The notes under the pieces: model-generated | What the model was told of the DNA's origin: nothing | The model's input: the letters and a program-made list of their open reading frames with translations, nothing else | The model's database searches: none | Assembly (NCBI GenBank): GCA_964016985.1 | Contig: OZ024828.1 | Span: forward strand, 73,281,264 to 73,345,263 | DNA: 64,000 nucleotides | Source of the DNA: Anodontia alba | Taxonomy: Eukaryota > Mollusca > Bivalvia > Lucinida > Lucinidae | Direction: 5' to 3' | Part shown: positions 1-39,496 of the stretch, one piece after another | Position numbering within the stretch: position 1 is the first letter of the stretch | Layout of the letters: each line of letters opens with the position of its first letter | Position numbers and translations under genes: made by a program

Positions 1-183
1 GGCTCAGGCAAGCCTGTGCATAAGGGCAGTCTTGCCAAAGCCTTTGCTGTTTGCAGATGTAGTAGGGACCTTGAAGAAGATTCAGGCAAAACACACGTCT
101 GTAGCCCCAATAGGGGACTGAACATGTGCATTTGAAGTACCACAAACCGGAAAACCATAAGGTCCCTTTTTCATGTGCCGGTG

Positions 184-900
184 TCCCAATTTATCTTGAC
201 CCCTGGACAGGTTGGCCTCAGCTTGGCCCCCACTCTGGTTAACACAGCCCCTGGGGGCCAACCTGTCCAGGGACAGCTTGACCCCACCAAACAGGGAAAA
301 TTTTGTTAACAGATTTTATTATCTGCAAAATTTTAATAGTAGCGTGTAGTTCATACATTATATATATATGTGTTCGGTAAGGATGTCAACTATTCATTCC
401 ATTAACTTCACTTTAATGAGTGGGGGGGGGGGGGGGGGGGGGGGCAACCTGTCCAAGGTGGTTTATCTTTACGCCCACCCACAATTTTTTATTGTACCAT
501 AATCTTTGAATAGTTAGTTGTATCTTTGAATAGTTAGTTTTAAGAGACATTAACATTATTTCAGCCAAACTGAGATGTTTATTTCCAACATTCATTTTAG
601 TTACCCTTGTCCAAGGGTGGGGACCAATATAAATATCTGTTTGACTGAAATAATGTTTATATCTCTCAAAACCATTCAAAACTCAAGGATTATAGTGGCT
701 GAACCAAATGCTAGGCAGGGCCAAGCTGTCACCCACAGATTACAGTGGCTGACCCAAATGCTGGGGTAAGGGCCATGCTGTCCAGGCCTGGACAGCTTGG
801 CCCCAGCAGCCAAGATAAACTGGTCTTGACAGCTTGGTCCCTGGAGGTCAAGATAACCAGGGTGGGGGTCAAGCAGTCCTAGGGGTCAAGATAAACTGTT
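184..900. repeat. Foldback repeat with a poly-G core
   Basis: The ends are inverted copies of a segment reading roughly TTTATCTTGACCCCTGGACA on the left and, inverted, AGGGGTCAAGATAAACTG on the right. Variants of GGACAGCTTGACCCC recur several times inside on both strands. A run of 24 G (421-444) lies near the middle and breaks every reading frame. This looks like a MITE or an array of degenerate inverted units. I see no coding potential. Bases 1-183 hold nothing I recognise. Confidence 0.5.
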
Positions 901-1423
901 ACATGGCTCATATTTGGTTCACTGTACTTGTGCTAGTGTACATGTATGCATACATGTACATATCTGTGGAAGCTGGTCTGGTCTGTTTGTGATTACACAG
1001 CTCATTTACTAACTTAACCCTTTCACCCCTAAGTTTCTGAAGTGGACTCTTCCAATTTTGAATTTGGATGAGTCTATTATTTCAAAAAGGGATGATGCAT
1101 AGACAAATATCAAAAACAAAATGGCACAGTACAGTGACAAAATAGAAATTTGAGGCAAACAGTGAAGATCCTGATGAGTTTGTATGCTGTTTGCAATGCT
1201 TATTTTCTGTTCTGTAGAGTTGAAAGGGTTTTAAAACACTCTAAGCATCATTCAAAATTGTAACAGACAACATTCTATGTTTTTTCTCTTAAACTTCTTA
1301 GGAAATAAGGTTTGACATTTCATCTGAATTGTCTGTCTAGCAGCTGATTCACATGAAATGCCAACCCTTCTTTTCTCAGAAAAAACCTTAAAAAATATAA
1401 AAAAGAAAATAGCTTCAACTTAC

Positions 1424-28501
<27,078 letters not shown>

Positions 28502-29458
28502 AGCTATGCCTCGTCACCAACACATGGAAACTGGACCCTGGATCTGATACAGCTAGCTCTAGAACTCCCTTTAACAGCTAGATATTTTCCAAAACTGATT
28601 TATAAAAGAAAAATTATGATTATGTCTCATAAACATCACATGGAAGCTTGATTTTGGATCTGATACAGCCAGCTCTGGAACTCTGCAATGTAAGACAATG
28701 TATCTCCTGACGTGTGCCCAATGAAGACTCAAATCAATCTGATCAGTTTCCATTGTCTGCAAGAAGAAATTGCATTCTTTGCCATCAAAAATAAGCCCAG
28801 TGAAGATTCTGATCAGACTGCGCAAATGCAAAGGCTCATCTGAATCTTTGCAGGGCACATGTCTGAAGGTACATTTTCTGACATTGCAGTTCATTTTATG
28901 TACCTGCACTAACATTGAGGTGATGTTGTATAAACGTCATGTGCCCACTGGGTGGAACTATCTGTATATTTAACCCTTGTCCTGCTGAATAAATTAAGAT
29001 GCCACGCCCACTTCTAATTTTCAGCCAATCGGGTTACTTGTTCCACATTGTTGCTATAAATTTGCATACTTGATAGTAAACAGTGCAGATCCAGATCAGT
29101 TGGCTTCTTCAGAAGCCGGCTTCTTCAGAAGCCAACTGATCTGGATCTACTCTGTTTGCAAAACAAGGTATATCTGGGTTCAGCAGGACAAGGGTTAATA
29201 ACATATGGAACATACCATGAAACAAAGGTCATCAGCAGTGCATATGCAAGAGGTGGAGTGAAGGCATAAATCTGTCTACAGAATTATATTATCTCGGCTG
29301 CACCATTCAAAAATATGTCTTCCGACAGCTAAGGCCCAGATCAGCCTGCACATCCATGCTGTCTGATCAGGGCCTTCACTGTCCCTAACAGAATCATTGG
29401 ATACTACAGAATGTATAAATGGAGAGCAAAGGCCAAGATCAGACCTTGTGCATCTTAA

Positions 29459-30370
29459 GGATCATCACGAAAACGTACCTATATAATTTTGACCCTCTTA
29501 AATCCTACTTTTATGTAGTGAAACTGGGGTTTACAGAGGTATACATTCTGCTCAAAAACATAGATTGTGGGTACTTGTTAGAACCACCTCAGATATGAAA
29601 AATATCAGAGTTTAACAGTTTTTATCTGAAATTTTCAGTTTTCGAAGGTGAAATTTTTTCTAAATTTGAATAAGCATGTTTTCTTAATGTGATGTGAATC
29701 CGCACACTCTACATGCTTGAAGGCACTTAATCTCTTCACGCAAACCATCTGGTCAATATCTCTACTGCTTGGAGATCATACATTATCCAAGTTGTTTTCA
29801 GATGAAAAGAAATCACATGATGTGCTGTTCATATATACTTTAAAACCTCTACTTGTGTGACACTCTATGTAGTAGAGTTCCATAGCCAAACCTATGAAGA
29901 ACTGACCAACATTGTTTTTAACTGGGACTGTGGTCATTTGGATCATCACGAAAACGTACCAATATAATTTTGACCCCCTTAAATCCTACTTTTATGTAGT
30001 GAAACTGGGGTTTACTGGGGTATACATTCTGCTCAAAAACATAGATTGTGGGTACTTGTTAGAACCACCTCAAACATGAAAAATATCAGAGTTTAACAGC
30101 TTTTATCTGAAAATTTTCAGTTTTTGGAGGTGAAATTTTCTCTATATTTGAATAAGCATGTTTTCGTAATGTGATGTGAATCTGCACACTTTCTGCATGC
30201 TTCAAGGCACTTAAATCTCTTCACACAGCCCATCTGGTCAATATCTCTACTGCTTGGAGATCATACATTATCCAAATTGTTTCACATGGTGTGCTGTTCA
30301 TATACACTTTAAAACCTCTATTTGTGTGACACTCTATGTAGAACTGACATTGTTCTTAACTGGGACTGTG
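29459..30370. repeat. Direct tandem duplication of about 0.45 kb
   Basis: GGATCATCACGAAAACGTACC begins both units (29459 and 29939). The following bases, including TTACAGAGGTATACATTCTGC versus TTACTGGGGTATACATTCTG, match at most positions. The second unit lacks about 30 bp of the first. I see no ORF. Between 28690 and 29458 there is only another GATCCAGATCAGTTGGCTTC palindrome (29075-29158). Confidence 0.65.
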
Positions 30371-30390
30371 CTGATCAAGTATGCACTCCG

Positions 30391-30392
<2 letters not shown>

Positions 30393-30423
<31 letters not shown>
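30393..30423. repeat. (GT)n microsatellite
   Basis: Fifteen or so GT units followed by GCGCGTGTGTG. No other function apparent. Confidence 0.95.
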
Positions 30424-30427
<4 letters not shown>

Positions 30428-30539
30428 TGTGTGATCTTCATAGCATTCTCTATGCTTTAATAAAACATTTCTGCCAACTCATTTCAAAATCTGGCTAGCA
30501 GTTTTAGAGGAAAAACTTATTTGCCACTTATTTGTCTAT

Positions 30540-31140
30540 GTAAAACTACTGAACCCAGGCTGGGGCCATTTTTGACCCCAGGGATCTAATTTGAACAGTC
30601 TTGGTAGAGGTCTATTAGACAAAGCTACAAACCAAAGTCAGTAGCCTCTAAGGCCTAATAAAAGCTATATTTATAAAGCCTAATAAAGCTAGATAGCAAA
30701 TTTGGAAGCCCTAGACCTACCGGTTTTTAATAAGAAGATTTTTCAAAATAAGCCCTGCCCTTGTTGGCAGCCATGTTTTTTGACAAATTATGATGGCTTG
30801 AACAATCTTGGTAGAGGATCACTAAAGGATCTTTTCTGCTGTATTATATTGAAACCGGTCCAGTGGTTTCTGACAGGAAGGTTTTTAAAGTTTTCTATAT
30901 AGATATGTAGGAAAAATAAGCCCTGCCCCCTACAATCATGACAGCTTGAACATTCTTGGTAGAGGGTTACTAAAGGAACATTTCTGCTAAGTAATATTGA
31001 AATATCTGCCTAGCTGCCATGTTTTTCAATCAATCATGACAGCTTGAACAATCTTGGTAGAGGGTCACTAAAGGAACATTTCTGCCAAGTAATATTGAAA
31101 CAGGTCTGACAAAAAGATTTTGAAATTTTTCAATATAGAC
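30540..31140. repeat. Iterated AATAAGCCCTGCCCC / TTGGTAGAGG module
   Basis: Units containing GGAAAATAAGCCCTGCCCC, CATGACAGCTTGAACAATCT and TTGGTAGAGGGTCACTAAAG repeat three to four times here, and again at 32980-33660. They fill the spaces between the two long modular repeats. Non-coding. Confidence 0.6.
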
Positions 31141-32969
31141 AAGAGGCCCACGGGCCATGGTTCTCTCACCTGAGTGACATAGCCACTGCAGACATGCAGA
31201 TGTCATGCAACATTTTTCCAATCCTATCTTCGCAACTAATGAAAATATCATCATTTGAGCAGTTCTTAGTTTTGAAGAAGAATATATGGGCCTGACAGTC
31301 AATGGAGCATGATCATTTGAATAAACTATTAATCACATTTCAACAGAAGGATCAATGTGAAATCTGGTGGAAATTGGCTAAGTGGTTTCTGAAGAACCAT
31401 GATTTAATACATGTAAACAGCACAGTGGCAGGGAAATATTATAAATATAAACCAGATGATGGCCATCTTAGACTTCCAATCAGAACAATTTTAACTACTG
31501 TTGATCTACAAGTCACTTCGATACTTTCAATATAAATGTATATGGCCCATACAAATGGGGAAGCAAATTTGACCTTGGAGGTAAAAAGGTCAAATATCAA
31601 CATAGAACCATCATTTTAGCAATTTTGGTGGATCTCCTGTCCCCCATAATTTGTGCGAAGATTAGGGCCAAGGGCTTATTTGGTTATGGAGAAGAAGATT
31701 TTTAAAGGTTTTTACCGTATATGGGCATGGCAGCCATTTTGATCAATGGACCATACCCATTTTAGCAATCTTTCATTCTCTTGCCTACGGAGGCTCCACA
31801 TGAAATTCAAGCAACATTGGCCTGGAGGCTTCAGAGGAAAAGCCATTTGAAATTATCAACATTTTTTCCATACAAATGTATGGGGCCTATACAAATGCAT
31901 ACAGAAGCAAACTTGACCTTGTCGTAAAAAGGTTAAATGTCAATGTATGACAATTATTTTAGCAACTTGGTAGACCGCCCGTTCAAGGTGATATATGCAA
32001 AGATTCAGCCACAAGCCATCCTCGGTTTTGGAGAATAAGATTTTTAAATGTTTTTTTCCCATACAAATGCATAAGGATGCAAACTTGACCTTGCCATAAA
32101 AAGGTCAAATGTCAATGTATGACCATTATTTTAGCAACTTTGGTAGATCCCCTGTCCCCGATGATTTATACAAAGATTCAGCCCCAAAGCATCCTTGGTT
32201 CTAGAGAAGAAAATTTTTAAAGGTTTTTACCATATATGGGCATGGCGGCCATCTTGGTCAACAAACAGTGATCATTTTAGCAAGCTTTTGTTCCCCCTAT
32301 CTAATTAGGCTCCATATGAAATTTGAGCAAAATTGGTTCAGAGGCTCCAGAGGAGAAGTTGTTTGAAATTCTGAACATTTTTTCCATACAAATGCATAAG
32401 GAAGCAAAATTGACCTTACCGTAAAAAGGTCAAATGTCAATGTACAACCATTATTTTAGCAATTTTGGTAGCCCTCCCATTCCCGATGATATATGCAAAG
32501 ATTCAGCCATAAGGCATGCTCGGTTTTGGAGAAGAAGATTTTTAAAGGTTTTTCCCATACAAATGCATAGGGAAGCAAACTTGACCTTGCCGTAAAAAGG
32601 TCAAAAGTCAACGTACGACAATTCTTTTAGCAATTTTGGTAGATCTCCCGTCCCTGATGATTCCTGCAAAGGTTCAGCCCCAAGGCATTCTCGGTTCTGG
32701 AGAAGAAGATTTTTAAAGGTTTTTACCATATATGGGTGTGGCGGCCATCTTGGTAAACGGCCCGCAACCATTTTAGCAATTTTTCGTTCCCCCACCATAA
32801 GGAGGCTCCATATGAAATTTGAGCAAAATTGGCTCAGCAGCTTCAGAGGAGAAGTCTTTTGAAAATGTTAACGGGCGGATGCACGGACGGACGCACGGAT
32901 GGACGGACGCACGGACAACGGACAAAAAGTGATCACAATAGCTCATCCTGAGCAGAGCTCAGGTAAGCT
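31141..32969. repeat. Long modular repeat, copy 1
   Basis: It starts AGAGGCCCACGGGCCATGGT followed by TCTCACCTGAGTGACATAG and ends with a GGACGGAC-rich tract, then AGCTCATCCTGAGCAGAGCT and CAGGTAAGCT. The two ends share CACCTGAG in inverted form. The interior has about four diverged 350-450-bp modules, each containing CCATACAAATGCATA, TTGACCTTGCCGTAAAAAGG, AAGATTCAGCC and TATATGGGCATGGCGGCCAT. No conserved reading frame runs through it. A non-autonomous transposon or satellite-like mobile repeat is likely. Confidence 0.65.
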
Positions 32970-33668
32970 AATAAATAGGGAAAATAAGCCCTGCCCCCTG
33001 GCGACCGTGATTTTTTTACGAATCATGATAGCTTGAACAATCTTGGAAATCAGTCCAGTGGCTTCTGACAAGAAGATTTTAAAAGTTTTCTATAAAGATA
33101 CATAGGGAAAATAAGCCCAGCCCCATGGTGGCCATGTTTTTTGACGAATCATGATGGCCTGAACGATCTTGGTAGAGGGTCACATTTATAAGAAATATTC
33201 CTGCCAAGTTATACTGTACTCAGTTTGTTGGCCCCGGGGTGGGTTCATTTTTTGGCCCCAGGGCTATAATTTGAACAATCTTGGCAGAGGTTCACTATAC
33301 AAAACTGTGTTACAGATATCAAATGCCTCAGCCTTCTGGTTTCAGACAAGAGTTTTAAAGGTTTCCCCACTATGAAAAACTTGTGGACCCGGGGCAGGGC
33401 CATTTTTTTCCCCAGGGCTAAAATTTGAACAATTTTGGTAGAGGTCCACTAGACGAAGCTGTATACCAAATATCAAAGGCCTGGGCTTTTCCATTTCAGA
33501 CAAATGCCTCAGCCTTCTGGTTTCAGACAAGAAGATTTCTAAAGGTTTTCCCTATATACGTAAGTCTATGAAAAACTTGTGGGCCTGGGGCAGGGCCATT
33601 TTTAGCCCCAGGGCTAAAATTTGAACAATCTTGGTAGAGGTCCACTAGACAAAGCTGTATACCAAACA

Positions 33669-35818
33669 AAAGGGCCCAGAGAGCACTAATTCGCTCACCT
33701 GAGTGTCACTGTCTCTAGTATATTCTAAAAGACTACAATTTCTCTTCATAGGACTATGTATGTTTAAAACTTGTTGAAAATGGATGTTTTTTGGATGACA
33801 GGCTGGGGGGTGCTGGACAGAAGCATGATCACATGGTGCATTATTGTTGAATAGGCATGTGAACTAGATGAAGCTATGTAACCAAATATCAAAGGCCAGG
33901 GCCTTCTGGTTTCAGATAAAAAATTTTTTAAAGGTTTTCCCGATATAAGTATACATAAAACAAGATGGCAGCCATCTTGGATTTCCAATAGGGACGATTT
34001 TAGCTACTTTTGATCTACAAGTCACCCTGATGCTTCCTACCAAGTTTGGAGTCAACTGGCCTTTCATTTGAACAAATTTAGTAGACTTTGTGTCCCCGAT
34101 GCTATATACCAAGATTCAGCCTCAAAGCTTTCTTGGTTTTGGAGATGATTTTTAAGTTTTAACATATATGGGCACGGCTGCCATCTTGTTCAATGGCGCG
34201 GAACCATTCAAGCAAATTATGAATATTTTTTCGACAGAAGGCCCTATGTGAAATCTGGTAAGAATTGCTCAAGAGGTTTCTGAGGCGAATACATTTAAAG
34301 ATTTCATGATTTTATACAGGTATATAGCCCAGGGACAAGGGCAAGTAAACCCCCAGGGAACAAAATTTTGATTTTAACTAAAAAGTTTAACTACTTTAAC
34401 CATCCATTGTAAGTTACAGCCATTACATTTGAGAAAATGATTTTTAAACATTTTCCCCATACAAATGCATTGTGACGCAAATTTGACCTTGCCATAAGAA
34501 GGTCAAAGGTCAACCTAGGATCATCATTTGAACAAATTTGGTACACCTTGAGTCCCTGATGCTATATACCAAGATTCAGCCTTAAAGCTTTCTTGGTTCT
34601 GAAGAAGAAGATTTTTTAAGTGTTTTAACCATATATGGGCATGGCAGCCATCATGTTCAATAGCACAGAACCATTTGAACAAATTGTGAATATTCTTTCG
34701 ACAGAAGGCCCAATCTTAAATCTGGTAAAAACTGCTCAAGCGGCTTTAGAGAAGAAGATATTTAAAAAGTCCATTATTTTATCCATGTATATAGTCCAAA
34801 GGCAAGAGCAGATAACCCCAGGGGACAAAATTTTGATTTTAACTAAAAAGTCTAACTACTTCAATCATGCATTATATGTTTTAGCCATTAGTCTTTAATA
34901 CATTTTGAGAAAATGACTTTACAACATTTTCCCCACACAAATGCATTGTGATGCAAATCTGACCTTGCCGTAAAAAGGTCAAAGGTCAACTTACGATTAT
35001 AATTTGAAGAAACTTGGTAGACCTTGAGTCCCTGATGCTATATACCAAGATTCAGCCTTAAAGCTTTCTTGGTTCTGGAGAATAAGTGTTTTAACCATAT
35101 ATGGACATGGTGGCCATCTTGTTCAAAAGCGCTGAACCATGCGAACAAATTGCGAAAAATCTTTCGACAGAAGGCCCCATGTTAAATCTGGTAAAATCTG
35201 CTCAGGTGGTTCCAGAGAAGAGGACATTTAAAGATTCTAGAGAAAAAGACATTTAAAGATTCTATGATTTATTTCATGTATATAGCCCAGGGGCAAGGGC
35301 AGATAACTCCTAAGGGACAAAATTGTGATTTTAACTGAAAAGTTTAACTCTTCGATCATATATTGTACATGTAAATTTCAGCCATTAGTCTTTAATACAT
35401 TTTGGGAAAATGATTTTTCAATATTTTTCCCATACAAATGCATGGGGATGCAAATTTGACCTTGCTGTAAAAAGGTCAAAGGTCAACCTACGACCATCAT
35501 TTGAACAAACCTGGTAGACCTTGAGTCCCTGATGCTATATACCAAGATTCAGCCTTAAAGCTTTCTTGGTTCTGGAGAAGAAGATTTTTTAAGTGTTTTT
35601 TTACCATATATGGGCATGGCGGCCATCTTAATTAACAGACTGTGACCATTTGAACAAATTTTCAATCCCCCATTAACAGAAGGCTCCATGTGATTTTTGA
35701 AGAAAATTGGCCCAGGAGTTTCAGAGGAGAAGTCATTCTAAGGTGTTTATGGACGACGGGCGGACGGACAGCAAGTAATCACAATAGCTCATCCTGAGCC
35801 GAGGTGAACTGATAATTG
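33669..35818. repeat. Long modular repeat, copy 2
   Basis: Same organisation as 31141-32969. The start is GGGCCCAGAGAGCACTAATT followed by CGCTCACCTGAGTGTCACTG. There are four internal modules with TTGACCTTGCCGTAAAAAGG and ATGCTATATACCAAGATTCA, and the end is CGGGCGGACGGACAGCAAGT with CATCCTGAGCCGAGGTGAAC. Modules of copy 2 resemble each other more than they resemble copy 1, suggesting local amplification. Confidence 0.65.
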
Positions 35819-36065
35819 AGCCAGTCTAGTGTACTTTTTTCCACCTGCATCATTACAGATTGTGACCCTGTCCTGCATCAACAAAAACAAGAACACCATG
35901 CCCATTTCTAGGCAGTGCCTATTATTTATATTATTAAAGATATAATAAAGTGACAAATAAAAATTGCAGAATAAACTTTTATACTGAATTAAAATAATGT
36001 TTTAAAAAGTATCTAAACTATTTTCATATGATTTTAAAGTAATACAATGGTCAGTTTTATTGAAC

Positions 36066-36374
36066 ATATTACCTCTGCATGAAGTTCATTAATGCATTGA
36101 TCCTCCTCAAAGGAATGTTGTTTCATTCTTCTAACAATGCATTTCTCAAATGGGTGAGAGTGGTGGGGATATTCCAGCACCTCTGTAACCTTCTGTCCAG
36201 TTTGTTCCCCAGATGCTCAAATGGGGACCAATCTTGACTGTACGGTGACCAGTCAATACTGTTATTGTTAAACAGAAAGTTGTGACAAACTCTGGTTATA
36301 TGGGGCTGGTCAATATACTGCTGTAAAATTACAAATCGATTGATGTTGGTGCATATGAGGGACAGAGAGGGCAA
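36066..36374 (-). pseudogene. Tc1/mariner transposase, C-terminal remnant
   Basis: The minus-strand translation holds the last third of a Tc1-type DDE transposase: QPHITRVCHNFLFNNN, then a degraded catalytic block (DWSPYSQDWSPFEHLGNKL, where functional copies read SPDLNPIEHxWDxL), then RRINALMNF at the end. The third acidic residue survives only as part of a changed motif, and a TGA replaces a conserved Trp codon before the C-terminus. The N-terminal DNA-binding part is absent, and I did not find terminal repeats. Confidence 0.75.
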
Positions 36375-38035
36375 TATCAGATACTGATTAATTCAGTTGA
36401 TTTTCACTTACAGTACCTTCAAATGCGCTTCAATTACTATCTATCTATCCATCACCCATCTTGTCTGTCCATCAGCCCTTCCATCCATCTTTATAAACCC
36501 GTCTAAACTACCTGCCAAGGCCAAAACAACCGATCCCAAAATAGGCCGAAATGATCAAGGTAGCGATAACAACAGAATCGCATTTCCTATCTGTCACCAT
36601 ACAGTACAAGTATCGCAATGGTTATACCGTTCGGGCTCCACGATAAAAAATTTTGTTCGTTAGCGTGAAACAAGCGTGGGATGAGCATGGGTTCACCCAG
36701 GGTTTTGTGCAAAGTGTGACAAATAGAATGCAAGGTTATGTAATCGTAGCGCGAAACATACATGTATTACTGGCGCAAGTGTGACAAGCGTGGAAAAGAT
36801 TAACGACAGCAGTAAAATATTTCTATCACAGGTAAGCCTGTGAAAAGAGATCGATTCACGGTACTTTTGCAATAGATTTTGATCCAGAAGTTCTCATTCT
36901 GTTGATAGAAAACCACTGCACAATAAATAAAATTCCACCATATCTATGTATGTGTGGTCTGGCGCAACCTGAGCCAAGTCTTCCTTATTTGTTTTACACC
37001 AGTTGGCTCATTTAATCGCAGGCTGGTGCTAATACATTCTGATTTTCAGTATGGCGACAAATAAAAATTGTCCATTCTTAAAAGGAAGAAATCTACCGAA
37101 TGGGAAATTGGGATTCCTCTTCAACTTAATTAATGTCCAGTCGGGGAAATATTTCACAATCGGGCAATACTTTATTTTATTATTTTTTTTATTTATTTAT
37201 TTTATTATTTTTTTTTTTGTCAGTGGTTTAGTCGAGTTATTGCATATGCGACCAGCATGTACAGTACGAAGTTATGGGGAGTCCCTCGGAATAATTAGAC
37301 GAAATACCTGTCCGATTTTTATTCACTTTTTTTTCATCATATAGTACAATCAGTATGAAGGTTATATCATCCACACAGATGCGCAAGTTGATCTGAGTCT
37401 GCACTGGTCGCAAAGGTCTTATTGTCCCAAAAGTGTTTTCCAAATCGCCACACTCCGTGTCCCCCAATATAAGGTACATTCCCTTGTTCTCCTAAAATAT
37501 TTACCAATGTTGCCTTGTTCCATGAATATAATTGGGTGTTCTCTTGTTCCACAGAAAACCCTGTGTAGTCCCATTCACTGTTTGAGCACATAACATGTGC
37601 CTCAACAAAGCTCCATATAAAAAAAGTACCAGATTCTGCAGCTCAGTCTGGTTTACCACACAAGTGGGTCTGACATGGTCATTTTTACTTAATGCGCCAT
37701 TGAAAACAAAACAAACATACAAAAAAATCACAAAGTGAATAAAACATCTGCCACCAATCGACAAATTACGTATTTGGATTTGGTCTTCCTGTAACTACCT
37801 TTTCCCATGCAACAACTGCACTCACTCAATATAAATGACGTACTGTGGTAAAAGACTGGGAAATTCTCACTCACATGCAGCAATGGCATGCGTCAATACA
37901 AATTTACTTAAAGGGGCGCTCTTCTGCTATCAAAGAGGCTCTGAATCAATAAGACAGCCCATGTGAAAAGGGTGTCTGTCACATAAAAACACACTTTACG
38001 CACACAAAGGGGCCACAGAAGCTAATGACAATTCA
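36375..38035. other. Intergenic stretch with dispersed repeats
   Basis: No gene recognised. At 36590-36700 there is a repeat (TTATACCGTTCGGGCTCC, AAGCGTGGGATGAGCATGGG) that recurs inverted and diverged at 54400-54600. At 37375-37490 a segment (CCAAAAGTGTTTTCCAAATC) recurs at 61860-61965. The T/TTTA-rich tract is at 37163-37219. Confidence 0.45.
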
Positions 38036-38039
38036 TTTG

Positions 38040-38203
38040 AGAGAGTGAATATTTTATGTCCAACTTCAGTTAACAGCTAGGTCATGGAGAGATGGAGGCC
38101 TTGGTTTAAAGTCTCATATGAAAGACTGGAGAAACCTGGTATCAAACTCATGACCCCTGGGTTACAAGGTGAGCAGCTTAACCACCAAACCACCGAGGCA
38201 CCC
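38040..38203 (-). repeat. tRNA-derived SINE, minus strand
   Basis: Read on the minus strand, it opens GGGTGCCTCGGTGGTTTGGT, with a TGGTGGTTAAG A-box area, an anticodon-like loop CTTGTAA and a degenerate B box GAGTTTGATACC. It then runs into a non-tRNA body of about 90 bp. It is related in its head to the GCCTCGGTGGCTCAGTTGG SINEs at 56463 and 62510. Non-coding. Confidence 0.65.
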
Positions 38204-39117
38204 TTTCCTAATATGTAAATGTCATCCTGTTAAATATCTAATAAATGGGCTGCAGATGTTGCACCATGCCCTGCCACTGCATTTTCATCAAGCAAGTGCC
38301 ATAACTCTGTTATTACCGGTAAATTAATAACGTTTCCAGAAAATATCTTAAATAGTTTTCAAGTTACAGAGCGGCAACAAATATATTACAGAAATCACTA
38401 TGATATGTTCAAAGGGCCATGACTCCAAAAGTAGGCTCATTCGTCAAAGTATATGAAAGTAAAGAAGGGCAGTTGTCAGTTTCTGCTGAAATGATTAACA
38501 GTTAATGTATAAGCCCGCCCCGGAAAGTGTGCGGGCTAGACAAGACCAAAAATAGTGTTGACTGGGCCATTAACTCCACTTCAAACCAAAATTACGTCAG
38601 TACAAGGTTCTCATGCCTGAAGTATGACTTACAATGTACGTACATTGAATATGAGCCGGTGCCCGACAAAACCTACAATACTTCAATGTCCATACGACCA
38701 ACAAAGACTCAGGTCAGTCTGTGCATCGACCCACTATATAAAACAAGCTTCTTGGATAGCCCGGAGTCCACAGAAGGTGCATACTGTACCATCAGCAGAG
38801 TCTGATCAGAATGTGCTGTTCCAGTCACACTGTTTATTCCGCTTTGGACAGCCTGGCTATCGAAGGTAAATACGATCAGCGAATGCTCTGATCAGAATGT
38901 GCAGTTGCGCACACTGACAAGTCTTCGCTTGTTGCATAAGACGTTTTGTTAAACCCAGAGATTATAGCAGGTACATAAGATTAGCGAAGGCTCTGATCAG
39001 ACTACTGATGTGCAGACTCAGAGTGTGCAGGCTGATCTGACTCTTCGTACAAGTTTTATCTATTCTAGGTTTTGCCATGCACATACTCATATGCAAATTG
39101 TTTGTGCAAACCTTAAA

Positions 39118-39227
39118 GCGCAGCACTCTGGGTAAAATTTTCAACAGACAACATTTTTTAAATATTTTTCTCATTCTTCAAAGAAAATGAAGTTTTTAAA
39201 AGTAAAACATATTTTAACCAGCAATAC
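39118..39227. repeat. Left half of a MITE interrupted by the DIRS element
   Basis: GCGCAGCACTCTGGGTAAAA and ACAGACAACA match the left end of the CACTCTGGG family. The matching right half, ending CTTCTGCTGAATTAGCCCAG, lies at 52153-52318. This confirms that everything between is one insertion. Upstream, 38527-39110 contains only short GATCAGAC-type repeats. Confidence 0.65.
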
Positions 39228-39392
39228 TTAACCTATAGATAATGTGCTATTCTATTCTGTATTCACACCTTCCACAGAAAAAACAACAGTTCAGTCATCT
39301 TAAAGAGTCTTACTCCAGGAGGTCCCTTAGGCAGTTACCTGTGTGACCTCACTCTTCCTGCTCTTTCAATCACGTGTCAGTTTCTTTTAAGC
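39228..39392. repeat. DIRS inverted terminal repeat, left
   Basis: It begins TTAACCTATAGATAATGTG. Inverted, it matches 52012-52152 at most positions, for instance GAAACTGACACGTGATTGAA here against GAAACTGACATGTGATTGAA on the right, and CTGTGGAAGGTGTGAAT. It is about 20 bp longer than the right copy because of an AATAGAATAG stretch. Confidence 0.8.
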
Positions 39393-39496
39393 AGAACTGT
39401 GGAAATACCATGCCCGACTTGTCCAACCTGTCCCATTTCCCTGAGGACAAGCAAGAAATTTCAATTTACTTGTCCGTGGACAAGTAATAAAATTTG

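Noticed and set aside
413..679. Minus-strand ORF ending in a poly-proline run
   Set aside because: It is the translation of a poly-G tract within a foldback repeat.
30254..30460. Short plus-strand ORF with a Cys-Val repeat
   Set aside because: Translation of the GT microsatellite.
37051..37344. Plus-strand ORF with a hydrophobic stretch
   Set aside because: The hydrophobic part is a TTTA/T-tract translation. No conserved motif.
38527..38869. Two overlapping plus-strand ORFs
   Set aside because: They run over GATCAGAC-type foldback repeats and have no protein-like motif or splice support.
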